Source of the DNA: CAZFDE01 sp964517795
GTDB taxonomy: Bacteria; Planctomycetota; Phycisphaerae; Sedimentisphaerales; Anaerobacaceae
Assembly: GCA_964517795.1 (NCBI GenBank)
Contig: CAZFDE010000079.1
Span: forward strand, 1-12,369
Direction: 5' to 3'
DNA length: 12,369 bases
Part shown: positions 6,302 through 12,369 of the stretch, piece by piece
Layout: every line of letters starts with the position of its first letter
Position numbering within the stretch: the first letter of the stretch is position 1
Position numbers and translations under genes: made by a program
Notes under the pieces: model-generated
What the model was told of the DNA's origin: nothing
Seen by the model: only the letters and a program-made list of their open reading frames with translations
Databases searched by the model: none

Positions 6302-6949
6302 TTATTGCTTTTCAATACAAGCGAGGATCCGTCGCGCGGCAACGGTTTTGGAGACATTCTCAAAACAAATCCAGTTACGGTTTCGCGGTTTGACATGAAT
6401 GGTCACCTTTTCAGAATCAATCGCATCGGGGGTATTGGCCACAATCATATCGAGGTTTTTGCCGGCCAGTTTTTTTTCGGCGTTTTCTAAAAGATGTTTA
6501 TCATCCAGTGCAAAACCGACAACGATCTGAGCGTTTCGCTTATGGGCCCCGGCCCAGCCAAGGATATCAACCGTCCGCTTGAGCTGGAGGCTCATCTGCG
6601 CTTTTGACTTTTTGATCTTAACGCTCGATGTGGACAAAGGGGTATAATCGGCCACCGCGGCAGCCATGACCAGGCAATCGGAATCGGCGAAATATTGCTT
6701 TACCGCATCCCCCATATCTTTCGCGCTGGTGACCGATACAATATCTGCCTGTGCGGGAGGTTTGATCGTTGTTGGGGCGGCGATCAGAGTCACTGTATGG
6801 CCGGCACGAATCGCCGCACGGGCCAGGGCAAAGCCCATCCGGCCGCTGGAGGCATTGGAAATAAAACGGACCGGATCGATATATTCGCGCGTACCGCCGG
6901 CGGTGATCAGAAAATGCTTTTTCGCTTTGGATTTGCCGCGGGATGTCAT
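6302..6949 (-). CDS. coaB: Phosphopantothenate-cysteine ligase (stand-alone CoaB)
   Basis: A 215-residue protein. It joins cysteine to 4'-phosphopantothenate using a nucleoside triphosphate, the step before CoaC in coenzyme A synthesis. Visible family motifs are ITAGGTREYIDPVRFISNASSGRMG (15-39, nucleotide binding and dimer), AAAVADYTP (96-104), KIKK (111-114) and KNLDMIVAN (164-172). In most bacteria this domain is the C-terminal half of a fused CoaBC (Dfp) protein; here it is a separate gene starting 5 nt after the coaC stop. The frame stays open 77 codons further upstream, but that part overlaps coaC and has no family similarity. I therefore start at ATG 6949, where the ITAGGT motif sits near the N terminus. 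There is no obvious Shine-Dalgarno; coupling to coaC translation is likely. Last gene of the cluster. Confidence 0.93.
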   Translation of the reverse strand: MTSRGKSKAKKHFLITAGGTREYIDPVRFISNASSGRMGFALARAAIRAGHTVTLIAAPTTIKPPAQADIVSVTSAKDMGDAVKQYFADSDCLVMAAAVADYTPLSTSSVKIKKSKAQMSLQLKRTVDILGWAGAHKRNAQIVVGFALDDKHLLENAEKKLAGKNLDMIVANTPDAIDSEKVTIHVKPRNRNWICFENVSKTVAARRILACIEKQ

Positions 6950-6954
6950 GGGGC

Positions 6955-7530
6955 TTACTTTTTGCGTGTGAGCAGTTTTTTCAGGGCATCGATGATCTCG
7001 TCCGGCTCGGCCATCCGGCCCACTGCTTCGTCCCCGCAGGCCAACCGGCCGGTATTCGGCCCGACAAAAACGAAGCCCATTTTTTTGAGTTTTGCGGTAT
7101 TCGCCTTCACGGCCGGATTGGACCACATCCGGTCGTTCATTGCCGGGGCGATCAGGGACGGTTTTTGCCAGGCCGCACATAAAAGCGTGCTCAGCAGATC
7201 GTCACACATACCGTTGGCGGCCTTGCCGATAATATTGGCCGTCGCCGGAGCAACCACAACCAAATCGGCCTGCCGGGTAAGATCGATATGCGTGATCTTG
7301 AAGTCCTGCGGTGCTGTCCACATGGACGTAAAAACAGGGTTGCACGTCACCGCCTCGAAACTCTTGGGCCGGATCAATTCACAGGCATTGGCGGTCATTA
7401 CCGTATGGACAACTGCACCGGCGGCCGTGAGCTTCGACGCCAGATCGACGGCCTTATATGCCGCCACCCCGCCGCTGACGCCCAGCAGGACCCGAATCGT
7501 TTCGAATTGTCGCTTCGAATTGCCGGCCAT
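6955..7530 (-). CDS. coaC: Phosphopantothenoylcysteine decarboxylase (stand-alone CoaC)
   Basis: A 191-residue flavoprotein that decarboxylates 4'-phosphopantothenoylcysteine to 4'-phosphopantetheine. Motifs seen: the FMN-binding start LLGVSGGVAAYKA (15-27), the catalytic His81 in ITHIDLTR, APATANIIGKAANGMCDDLL (94-113), the PAMN substrate clamp (129-132), and GRLACGDEAVGRM (161-173), whose Cys165 is the conserved reductive cysteine. Length equals the CoaC half of Dfp. GGGGG with good spacing precedes ATG 7530. It follows rpoZ by 14 nt and precedes coaB by 5 nt. The split from CoaB is a true gene boundary with stop, spacer and new start, not an obvious frameshift, because both products are full-length domains. 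Confidence 0.94.
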   Translation of the reverse strand: MAGNSKRQFETIRVLLGVSGGVAAYKAVDLASKLTAAGAVVHTVMTANACELIRPKSFEAVTCNPVFTSMWTAPQDFKITHIDLTRQADLVVVAPATANIIGKAANGMCDDLLSTLLCAAWQKPSLIAPAMNDRMWSNPAVKANTAKLKKMGFVFVGPNTGRLACGDEAVGRMAEPDEIIDALKKLLTRKK

Positions 7531-7544
7531 AAAGCCCCCGGATG

Positions 7545-7760
7545 TTACTGTTCGGCGGGTGTGCCTTCCATCTCGAATTTGATCTTATCCTGGCGGATCT
7601 CTTCGACAACGATCTCCATCTGGGTCATGCCCCGCGAGTTCTCGATCAGCGGGCGAGAACCCTGAAGCAGCTCGTTGAGCCGTTTTTGGATCAGAGCGGT
7701 TAATTTGAATCGCCCACCTGCCTTTTCGATTAGGCTTGAATCTTTTAATGCTTCGATCAT
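7545..7760 (-). CDS. rpoZ: RNA polymerase omega subunit
   Basis: A 71-residue protein if begun at ATG 7760. The omega signature is GGRFKLTALIQKRLNELLQGSRPLIE (15-40), matching the family pattern 'sRF.Lv..a.kRa.el..Ga.plv'. It supports assembly and folding of the beta' subunit. The frame extends to a TTG at 7778, but that TTG overlaps the sequence TTGGAGGTTA, whose GGAGGT is a strong Shine-Dalgarno for ATG 7760 ten bases later, so I choose the ATG. The C-terminal part (IVVEEIRQDKIKFEMEGTPAEQ) is acidic, as usual. It lies between gmk and coaC, the position known from many bacteria, which supports the assignment of such a short protein. Confidence 0.9.
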   Translation of the reverse strand: MIEALKDSSLIEKAGGRFKLTALIQKRLNELLQGSRPLIENSRGMTQMEIVVEEIRQDKIKFEMEGTPAEQ

Positions 7761-7792
7761 CTGTTTGGTAACCTCCAATGATCAGATTTTGT

Positions 7793-8368
7793 TTATTCGT
7801 TTACATTTTGAATGATCTGCATGACTTCGTCGATCGCATGGTCGAGCACGTCATTGATCACCATATGGTCGTAATGCTGCCACGCGGCAGCGATCTCATC
7901 GTCGGCCTGGTCCAATCGCAATTTCGCCTTTTGCGGTTCTTCACCTCGGCCGCGGTTGTTCATCCGCTGTGCAAGCTCTTTTTGTGTCGGCGGCAGGATG
8001 AAAATCAGTTCCGAATCCGGATATTTCATTTTGACCTGCCGGGCGCCCTGGACATCGATCTCGAGGATCACCGTTCGGCCCCGCTCAAGCTGCTCGAGCA
8101 CTTTGCTTTTGGGCGTGCCGTAATAATTGCCGAACACCTCGGCATATTCGAGCAGATCGCCTTTCGCGATCCGATCTTTGAAGTCGGTCTTGGAAACGAA
8201 AAAATAATCTTTACCGTCGGTTTCCTTCGGGGATTTCGGACGCGTCGTCATCGAAACGCTCAGATACACGTTCTTCATGCGTTCGAGGACCGCGCGGCAG
8301 ATCGTGCTTTTGCCTACCCCGGATGGACCGCTGATAATGACCAGTTTTCCTTTTTCTGATTTTGCCAT
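7793..8368 (-). CDS. gmk: Guanylate kinase
   Basis: A 191-residue cytoplasmic enzyme phosphorylating GMP to GDP with ATP. The P-loop GPSGVGKS is at 14-21. The GMP-binding segment SMTTRPKS...DGKDYFFV spans 39-58, and EYAEVFGNYYGTP (74-86) and EIDVQGA (103-109) follow. The lid and C-terminal Arg/Asp residues are in RMNNRGRGEEPQKAKLRL. Length is close to that usual for the family (about 200). AGGG before ATG 8368 supports the start. It follows yicC by 17 nt and precedes rpoZ by 32 nt, inside the same transcription unit. Confidence 0.97.
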   Translation of the reverse strand: MAKSEKGKLVIISGPSGVGKSTICRAVLERMKNVYLSVSMTTRPKSPKETDGKDYFFVSKTDFKDRIAKGDLLEYAEVFGNYYGTPKSKVLEQLERGRTVILEIDVQGARQVKMKYPDSELIFILPPTQKELAQRMNNRGRGEEPQKAKLRLDQADDEIAAAWQHYDHMVINDVLDHAIDEVMQIIQNVNE

Positions 8369-8385
8369 ATTACCCTGTAGAATAG

Positions 8386-9270
8386 CTATTCGATATTTTG
8401 AACCTGTTCCTTGATACTGTCAATGCGGCATTTGATATCGACGACGATCTGGATAATCCCGGTATCCGATGCCTTGCTGGCGATAGTATTGGCCTCGCGC
8501 AGCATTTCCTGGCTGATAAAATCGAGCCGTCGGCCCGCCACGGCATCGTCTTTGCATGTTTGCATGAGCTGCTTGAGATGTGAATCAAGCCGCGAAATCT
8601 CCTCGCGAATATCCGCCCGGTCTGCATAGACCGCGACTTCTCGTGCGAGTGTTTCTTCGTCCAGTTTCAAACTCGCACCGGCCAGCAGTTCATCGACCCG
8701 CTTTTGAAGCTTGTCCCGGTATTCCTGCATGACCTGTCCGCTTCGTGAGCGGATCTGCTCGAGATCTTCGCCGATTACCTTGCAATGCTCTGCCAGGTCA
8801 TCCGCGATCGTCTGGCCTTCCGTTGAACGCATCTGCCGCAGGTTCTCCAGTGCTTTTTGTGAAACCTCTATCACCGTCGCCCGGATTGCGTTGGCCTTTT
8901 CCTCGCGCGGCTGAACCGGCTGGATCACGCCGGGGACCAACAGTAAACCCGACAGGTCCACCGTGCAGTTCAGGCGGTTATCTTGGGAAAATTGTTCCAG
9001 CCTTGAGAGCATGACCTTGACGGCTGCATCGTCGATATCGAACAGTACCTCATCCGAAACGTTTTTCATGCGAAGGTTATAGTTGATCGTGCCGCGCGTC
9101 AGGTTTTCGCGAAGCAGGTTCTCGATCTCCTGCTCCATGAACGCAACCGAATCGGGCACCCGCACCATCGTCTTGAGATATCGATTGTTGACCGATTTGA
9201 TCTCAACCGTATAGTCGATGCCGCCGCTTTCGGTACGGGCCTCACCAAAACCTGTCATACTCTGGATCAT
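8386..9270 (-). CDS. yicC: YicC family endoribonuclease-like protein
   Basis: A 294-residue protein. It begins MIQSMTGFGEA, the family hallmark, followed by EIKSVNNRYLKTMVRVP (residues 20-36) and ENLTRGTINYNL. The C-terminal DUF1732 region shows GRRLDFISQEMLREANTIASKASD, the other strongly conserved block. YicC of E. coli has been described as an endoribonuclease involved in RNA turnover; the exact substrate here is unknown. The frame continues to a TTG at 9291, seven codons upstream, but the conserved MIQSMTGFG start at ATG 9270 is preferred; its ribosome binding site is weak. The position before gmk is the common bacterial arrangement. A long polar helical middle part is also typical of the family. 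Confidence 0.94.
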   Translation of the reverse strand: MIQSMTGFGEARTESGGIDYTVEIKSVNNRYLKTMVRVPDSVAFMEQEIENLLRENLTRGTINYNLRMKNVSDEVLFDIDDAAVKVMLSRLEQFSQDNRLNCTVDLSGLLLVPGVIQPVQPREEKANAIRATVIEVSQKALENLRQMRSTEGQTIADDLAEHCKVIGEDLEQIRSRSGQVMQEYRDKLQKRVDELLAGASLKLDEETLAREVAVYADRADIREEISRLDSHLKQLMQTCKDDAVAGRRLDFISQEMLREANTIASKASDTGIIQIVVDIKCRIDSIKEQVQNIE

Positions 9271-9316
9271 CGTTTCTGTCTCGCGATTCAAGCGTTAAAC
9301 ATTTCCTGAAGTCAGG

Positions 9317-9721
9317 TTATTGTTGTTCATCCGGCAATGCGGGCTGCATCGGCATTTGCGGCTGCTGCTGATCTGCCATATCATCCTGCGGCATGGGTGC
9401 GGCCGGCGCCGGTTGTACCGGCTGTGAGCTGGTTTGCTGCGGCTGGCCCATATCCCGCACGGACGGCTTATAGAATTTCGCCAGAAAAATAGACAGCAGA
9501 ATGAACAGACACGCCATTGAGATCGTCACCCACGTCAGAAAATCGCCGGTTTTCGATCCCATCAGGTTCGATGCCATGCCGCCGCCAAATGCGCCGGACA
9601 GTCCGCCGCCGCGACCCTTCTGGATCAGGATCACCAGGATCAACAAAGCTGCGTTCAATACCCAGATCACCGCCAACACATGCATAAAAAATCCGATCGC
9701 TAATACAGGTAACCCTGTCAT
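9317..9721 (-). CDS. secG: Protein translocase subunit SecG with long Pro/Gln-rich tail
   Basis: A 134-residue inner-membrane protein. There are two hydrophobic helices (about 8-33 and 62-81) with the SecG loop between them: LIQKGRGGGLSGAFGGG (32-48). It is the small third subunit of the SecYEG channel. AAGGGGA at correct distance before ATG 9721 supports the start. The cytosolic or periplasmic tail (about 87-134) is unusually rich in Q, P, M and A (QPQQTSSQPVQPAPAAPMPQ, then QQQPQMPMQP), which makes the protein longer than the E. coli form (about 110 residues). Low-complexity tails are common in SecG and may have no specific role. It lies 11 nt after tpiA, a frequent neighbour of secG. Confidence 0.93.
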   Translation of the reverse strand: MTGLPVLAIGFFMHVLAVIWVLNAALLILVILIQKGRGGGLSGAFGGGMASNLMGSKTGDFLTWVTISMACLFILLSIFLAKFYKPSVRDMGQPQQTSSQPVQPAPAAPMPQDDMADQQQPQMPMQPALPDEQQ

Positions 9722-9732
9722 CGTGTTTCCCC

Positions 9733-10497
9733 TTATTGAATAGAAGCCTTAATAATTGCCGTAAAATCGTCCGCCTTCAGGCTCGCGCCGCCGACCAGTA
9801 AGCCATCCACATCCGGATTGGCCATCAGCTCGGCCGCATTATCCGGCTTGGCCGAACCGCCATACTGGATCCGGATCGAATCGGCGCTGCTTTGATCGTA
9901 CATCTCTGCCAGCAGCCCGCGAATCATCGCGTGTACTTCCTGGGCCTGCTGCGGGGTGGCCGTCTTGCCCGTGCCGATCGCCCAGACCGGTTCGTACGCA
10001 ATGGTCACACCGGTGATCCGCTCATCACATATCCCGGCAAGGCCCGTTTTGATCTGACGGGTCACGACCGCGTCGGTTTGCCCGGCTTCGCGTTCTTCCA
10101 GCAGTTCGCCGACGCACAGGATCCCGCGCAGACCGCCGTTGATCGCGGCCAGCAGTTTCTTGTTGACCAGTTCGTCTGTCTCCCCGATGACATGCCGACG
10201 CTCGGAATGTCCGCACAGAACATAGGCACAACCGATATCCTTGAGCATCTTGGCACTGATCTCGCCTGTAAATGCGCCTTTCTCTTCGAAATATAGATCC
10301 TGAGCGCCCACTGCAATATCGCCAGAGCTGACCGCCGCCGCCACGGATTGAATATACACAAACGGCGGGATCACCGCGACATCGACGCTGTCGCCCGCAA
10401 GACCTTCGGCACCCGCTCGGACACCTTTGGCCAGTTCGACACTGCTGTGGCTGTCGGTATTCATCTTCCAGTTACCGGCAATAAATGGTTTTCTCAT
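9733..10497 (-). CDS. tpiA: Triose-phosphate isomerase
   Basis: A 254-residue glycolytic enzyme interconverting dihydroxyacetone phosphate and glyceraldehyde 3-phosphate. Catalytic residues are in place: Lys11 in GNWKMN, His97 in CGHSERR and Glu169 in AYEPVWAIGTGK. The flexible loop 6 (AIGTGKTATP) and the phosphate-binding GGSAKPDN (213-220) and GLLVGGASL (232-240) are seen. The frame stays open to 10533, but ATG 10497 starts directly at MRKPFIAGNWKMN, with GGAG eight bases upstream, so the longer version is rejected. It lies 50 nt after pheA and 11 nt before secG. Confidence 0.98.
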   Translation of the reverse strand: MRKPFIAGNWKMNTDSHSSVELAKGVRAGAEGLAGDSVDVAVIPPFVYIQSVAAAVSSGDIAVGAQDLYFEEKGAFTGEISAKMLKDIGCAYVLCGHSERRHVIGETDELVNKKLLAAINGGLRGILCVGELLEEREAGQTDAVVTRQIKTGLAGICDERITGVTIAYEPVWAIGTGKTATPQQAQEVHAMIRGLLAEMYDQSSADSIRIQYGGSAKPDNAAELMANPDVDGLLVGGASLKADDFTAIIKASIQ

Positions 10498-10547
10498 AAA
10501 AATCTCCGTTTCCTTTGATCTAAAATTAAACATTACTTCTCGTCATC

Positions 10548-11618
10548 TTAAAGGACGTCCTGTGCGCGCGGAAAACTGCCCAGAATCGACAACTGCAGGC
10601 AGTGATTGCGAACCTCATTGAGTCCGTCCTGGATATTCTGATTGGTTCGGTGGCCCTGGATATCGACAAAGAAGTAATACTCCCATTGCCGCTTCTTGCT
10701 GGGCCGCGATTCGATATTGGTCATATTGATATTGAACCGCCGAAAGACATCCAGCACATCCACCAGCGCCCCGGCCTTATGGGCGGTACTGAACAGGATA
10801 GTGGTTTTGTCTTCACCGGTCGGCTTGGCGTCTTCTTTCGCCAGCACCAGAAACCGCGTGACATTATTGGCGATATCTTCGATATTTTCGCAGATCACCA
10901 TAAGCTCATACAACTCGGCAGCAACCGCTGAACCGATTGCCGCGGCATTTTTCTCCGATGCGGCCATCTCCGCCGCCTTGGCGGTCGAAGCCACCGGGAT
11001 CGTCTTGGCTTCTTTGAATGTTGCGCTGAGCCAGCTTCGACACTGGGCGAACACTTCCGGCTTGGAATAGATCCGCTCAACTTCCTCGAGGCTGCAGTTG
11101 CCCAGCAGATTATGATGGATCGCCATCAAGACCTCCGAGCAGATATGGATATCCGAATCGACGAACGCATCGAGCGTTTCGATCACGCCGCCGCCGGTCG
11201 TATTTTCGATCGGCACAATCCCCAGGTCGCAATGGGCCTTGCTGACCTCGCCGAAGACGCTGCGGATATCCGCCAGCGGTTCGTACTCGACGCTTTGGCC
11301 GAACTTGAGCATTGCGGCCGTATGACTGAAGCTGCCCGCCGGACCGAGATAGCCGATTCGAAGCGGCCGCTCCAAAAAGAATGAACCGCTCATCAGCTCC
11401 CGCCATAACGCCATCAGGCACTTGTCCGGCAGGGGCCCTTTGTTCTGCTTGACGATCTTGTCCAGCACTTTTTTCTCGCGATCGGGTGCGTAGATCTGGC
11501 CGCCGGTCTGGCTCTTGAGTTTGCCGATATCCACCACCACGCGCGCACGCTCATTGATCAACTGAACCAGTTGAGCGTCGATCTCGTCAATACGTTTTCG
11601 CAGTTCTTCGAGCGACAT
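10548..11618 (-). CDS. pheA: Bifunctional chorismate mutase / prephenate dehydratase (P-protein)
   Basis: A 356-residue enzyme taking chorismate through prephenate to phenylpyruvate for phenylalanine synthesis. Residues 1-85 form an AroQ-type chorismate mutase helical domain (LRKRIDEIDAQLVQLINERA, then APDREKKVLDKI). Residues about 86-265 form the prephenate dehydratase domain: GYLGPAGSFSH (89-99), VPIENTTGGGV (135-145) and the catalytic TRF (254-256) in NNVTRFLVL. Residues about 270-356 form an ACT regulatory domain with ESRP (303-306), the phenylalanine-binding motif, so feedback inhibition by phenylalanine is expected. GGGAAG upstream supports ATG 11618. It appears to be the first gene of the minus-strand cluster. 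No leader-peptide attenuator or T-box is visible upstream. Confidence 0.96.
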   Translation of the reverse strand: MSLEELRKRIDEIDAQLVQLINERARVVVDIGKLKSQTGGQIYAPDREKKVLDKIVKQNKGPLPDKCLMALWRELMSGSFFLERPLRIGYLGPAGSFSHTAAMLKFGQSVEYEPLADIRSVFGEVSKAHCDLGIVPIENTTGGGVIETLDAFVDSDIHICSEVLMAIHHNLLGNCSLEEVERIYSKPEVFAQCRSWLSATFKEAKTIPVASTAKAAEMAASEKNAAAIGSAVAAELYELMVICENIEDIANNVTRFLVLAKEDAKPTGEDKTTILFSTAHKAGALVDVLDVFRRFNINMTNIESRPSKKRQWEYYFFVDIQGHRTNQNIQDGLNEVRNHCLQLSILGSFPRAQDVL

Positions 11619-11655
11619 ATAGACTTCCCACGCGATCCAACAGCCCGGATTCGTC

Positions 11656-11684
11656 TTGTTGAATCTTTAGATAACCTCTACAAT
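11656..11684 (+). promoter_or_regulatory. Candidate promoter of the alkyltransferase gene
   Basis: TTGTTG (-35, 11656-11661) and TACAAT (-10, 11679-11684) are 17 bases apart. Start of transcription would be near 11691, leaving a leader of roughly 107 nt. The match is moderate and unsupported by other signals. Confidence 0.35.
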
Positions 11685-11722
11685 CAGCAATATGGATTAC
11701 GGCGATTTTATAGAAACCTATT

Positions 11723-11751
11723 CTTTTATCAAAAAAGCCCGGCCGCGTCAA
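11723..11751 (-). promoter_or_regulatory. Candidate promoter of pheA and the housekeeping cluster
   Basis: On the minus strand TTGACG (-35, 11746-11751) and TAAAAG (-10, 11723-11728) are separated by 17 bases. Transcription would begin near 11716, about 98 nt before the pheA start. A second TATAAA (11707-11712) downstream has only a poor -35. No other good promoter is apparent within the cluster. Confidence 0.4.
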
Positions 11752-11797
11752 TCAAATTGGCTCATAAGTTTTATAAATATAAAGGATTTAGCCCTGC

Positions 11798-12334
11798 ATG
11801 ACACAAATGCTTGAATATACTGTTTTTAAGACCAAGTGGGGCTTTTTCGGCCTAAGCACGACCGAAAAGGGCCTGTACCGTAGCGTCTTGCCTTTGGAAT
11901 CAAAAGAAAGGGTTAAGTCAATACTATTAAAAGATTTAGGTGTTATCGAGGTGGCAGCGATATATAACACGGTCCTTGAATCTGATCTTCAGCAATCAGT
12001 AAAAGACTATTTTTGCGGCCAATCCGTCGATTTTCACCGCGTCAAATGCGATTTTTCGGGATTCCCGCCCTTTTCAGTGTCGGTCCTCAAGGCCCTTCAA
12101 GGCATAAGATATTCAAAAATAAGCAATTACAAAAAATTGGCCGAAAAGGCGGGATTTCCAAATGCCGCCCGAGCCGTCGGGACCGTTTTAAAAAATAACC
12201 GCCTGCCGTTGATCGTCCCCTGCCACCGGATCATCCGCTGCGACGGCCGACTCGGCGGCTTCTCCGCGCCCGGCGGCATCAAGACAAAGCAAAAAATGCT
12301 CGACCTGGAAAAACGGTGTCCGGTAATTTTTTAA
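11798..12334 (+). CDS. ogt: O6-alkylguanine-DNA alkyltransferase (methylated-DNA-protein cysteine methyltransferase)
   Basis: A 178-residue DNA repair protein that transfers alkyl groups from O6-alkylguanine to its own cysteine in a single-use reaction. The active site is IVPCHRII with Cys142, followed by GRLGGFSAPGG (150-160). The DNA-binding winged helix is seen as SKISNYKKLAEKAGFPNAARAVGTVLKNN (106-134), with the arginine finger Arg125 in AARAVG. The N-terminal third is poorly conserved, as usual. Both ogt and adaB-type names are used for such stand-alone proteins; the symbol is given by similarity of architecture. ATG 11798 follows AAAGGA (11781-11786) by 11 bases; ATG 11807 is a possible alternative. 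The gene diverges from pheA. The 5' half is visibly AT-richer than the 3' half. No terminator is seen in the 35 bases left in the window. Confidence 0.93.
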   Translation: MTQMLEYTVFKTKWGFFGLSTTEKGLYRSVLPLESKERVKSILLKDLGVIEVAAIYNTVLESDLQQSVKDYFCGQSVDFHRVKCDFSGFPPFSVSVLKALQGIRYSKISNYKKLAEKAGFPNAARAVGTVLKNNRLPLIVPCHRIIRCDGRLGGFSAPGGIKTKQKMLDLEKRCPVIF

Positions 12335-12369
12335 GAAGGGCTTTTCGCAGCTAACGATTTAAACCAGGT

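Noticed and set aside
6950..7180. An N-terminal extension of coaB by 77 residues
   Set aside because: It lies inside coaC in another frame and has arginine-rich, non-conserved sequence; the CoaB motif ITAGGT starts right after ATG 6949.
6695..7582. A 295-codon open frame antisense to coaC/coaB/rpoZ
   Set aside because: It crosses three well-supported genes on the other strand, and the product shows no family features.
7778..8359. A 193-codon open frame antisense to gmk
   Set aside because: gmk is unmistakable on the other strand; the shadow frame reflects its codon use.

Overview
The window reads as a stretch of bacterial chromosome, most likely from a member of the Planctomycetota, class Phycisphaerae or a relative. 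Three things point there. There is a pseudopilin with a cleavable class III leader and a C-terminal H-X9-DG signature. It is followed by a single-pass membrane protein of unknown function. The pantothenate-to-CoA enzyme Dfp is split into separate CoaC and CoaB proteins. The lineage is an inference from gene content; no phylogeny could be run.

Layout, left to right. (1) Positions 1-362 are the 3' end of a 23S rRNA, followed by a 165-nt spacer, a 5S rRNA (about 527-637) and a strong intrinsic terminator (641-680). The window therefore opens on the tail of an rRNA operon. (2) A near-consensus promoter (702-730) drives an AT-rich, tightly packed plus-strand run: a DUF4160-type protein and a DUF2442-type protein overlapping by ATGA (a toxin-antitoxin-like pair), then after only 4 nt the pseudopilin, then the membrane-anchored unknown protein. 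(3) Convergent to this is nrnA, a DHH/DHHA1 phosphoesterase (nanoRNase/pAp phosphatase), with its own good promoter. (4) A 441-nt AT-rich divergent intergenic region carries a perfect 8+8 bp palindrome and an 11-codon mini-ORF whose stop overlaps the start of a TonB-dependent outer-membrane receptor gene. The receptor gene ends at a bidirectional terminator (6253-6283).

(5) From 11618 down to 6302 on the minus strand runs a compact housekeeping cluster, in transcription order pheA, tpiA, secG, yicC, gmk, rpoZ, coaC, coaB. Spacers are 5 to 50 nt and every gene is intact. It covers phenylalanine synthesis, glycolysis, protein export, an RNA endonuclease family protein, GMP phosphorylation, an RNA polymerase subunit and coenzyme A synthesis. 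The yicC-gmk-rpoZ-coaBC order is widely conserved in bacteria. (6) Divergent from pheA is a complete O6-alkylguanine-DNA alkyltransferase gene, which ends close to the right edge.

Most of the window is ordinary core genome. The accessory or less explained parts are the DUF4160/DUF2442 pair running into the pilin gene, the unknown envelope protein after the pilin, and the regulatory-looking leader of the TonB receptor gene. I see no transposase, integrase, CRISPR array or tRNA. I found no clear new multi-gene system; the best leads are listed as findings with modest scores.
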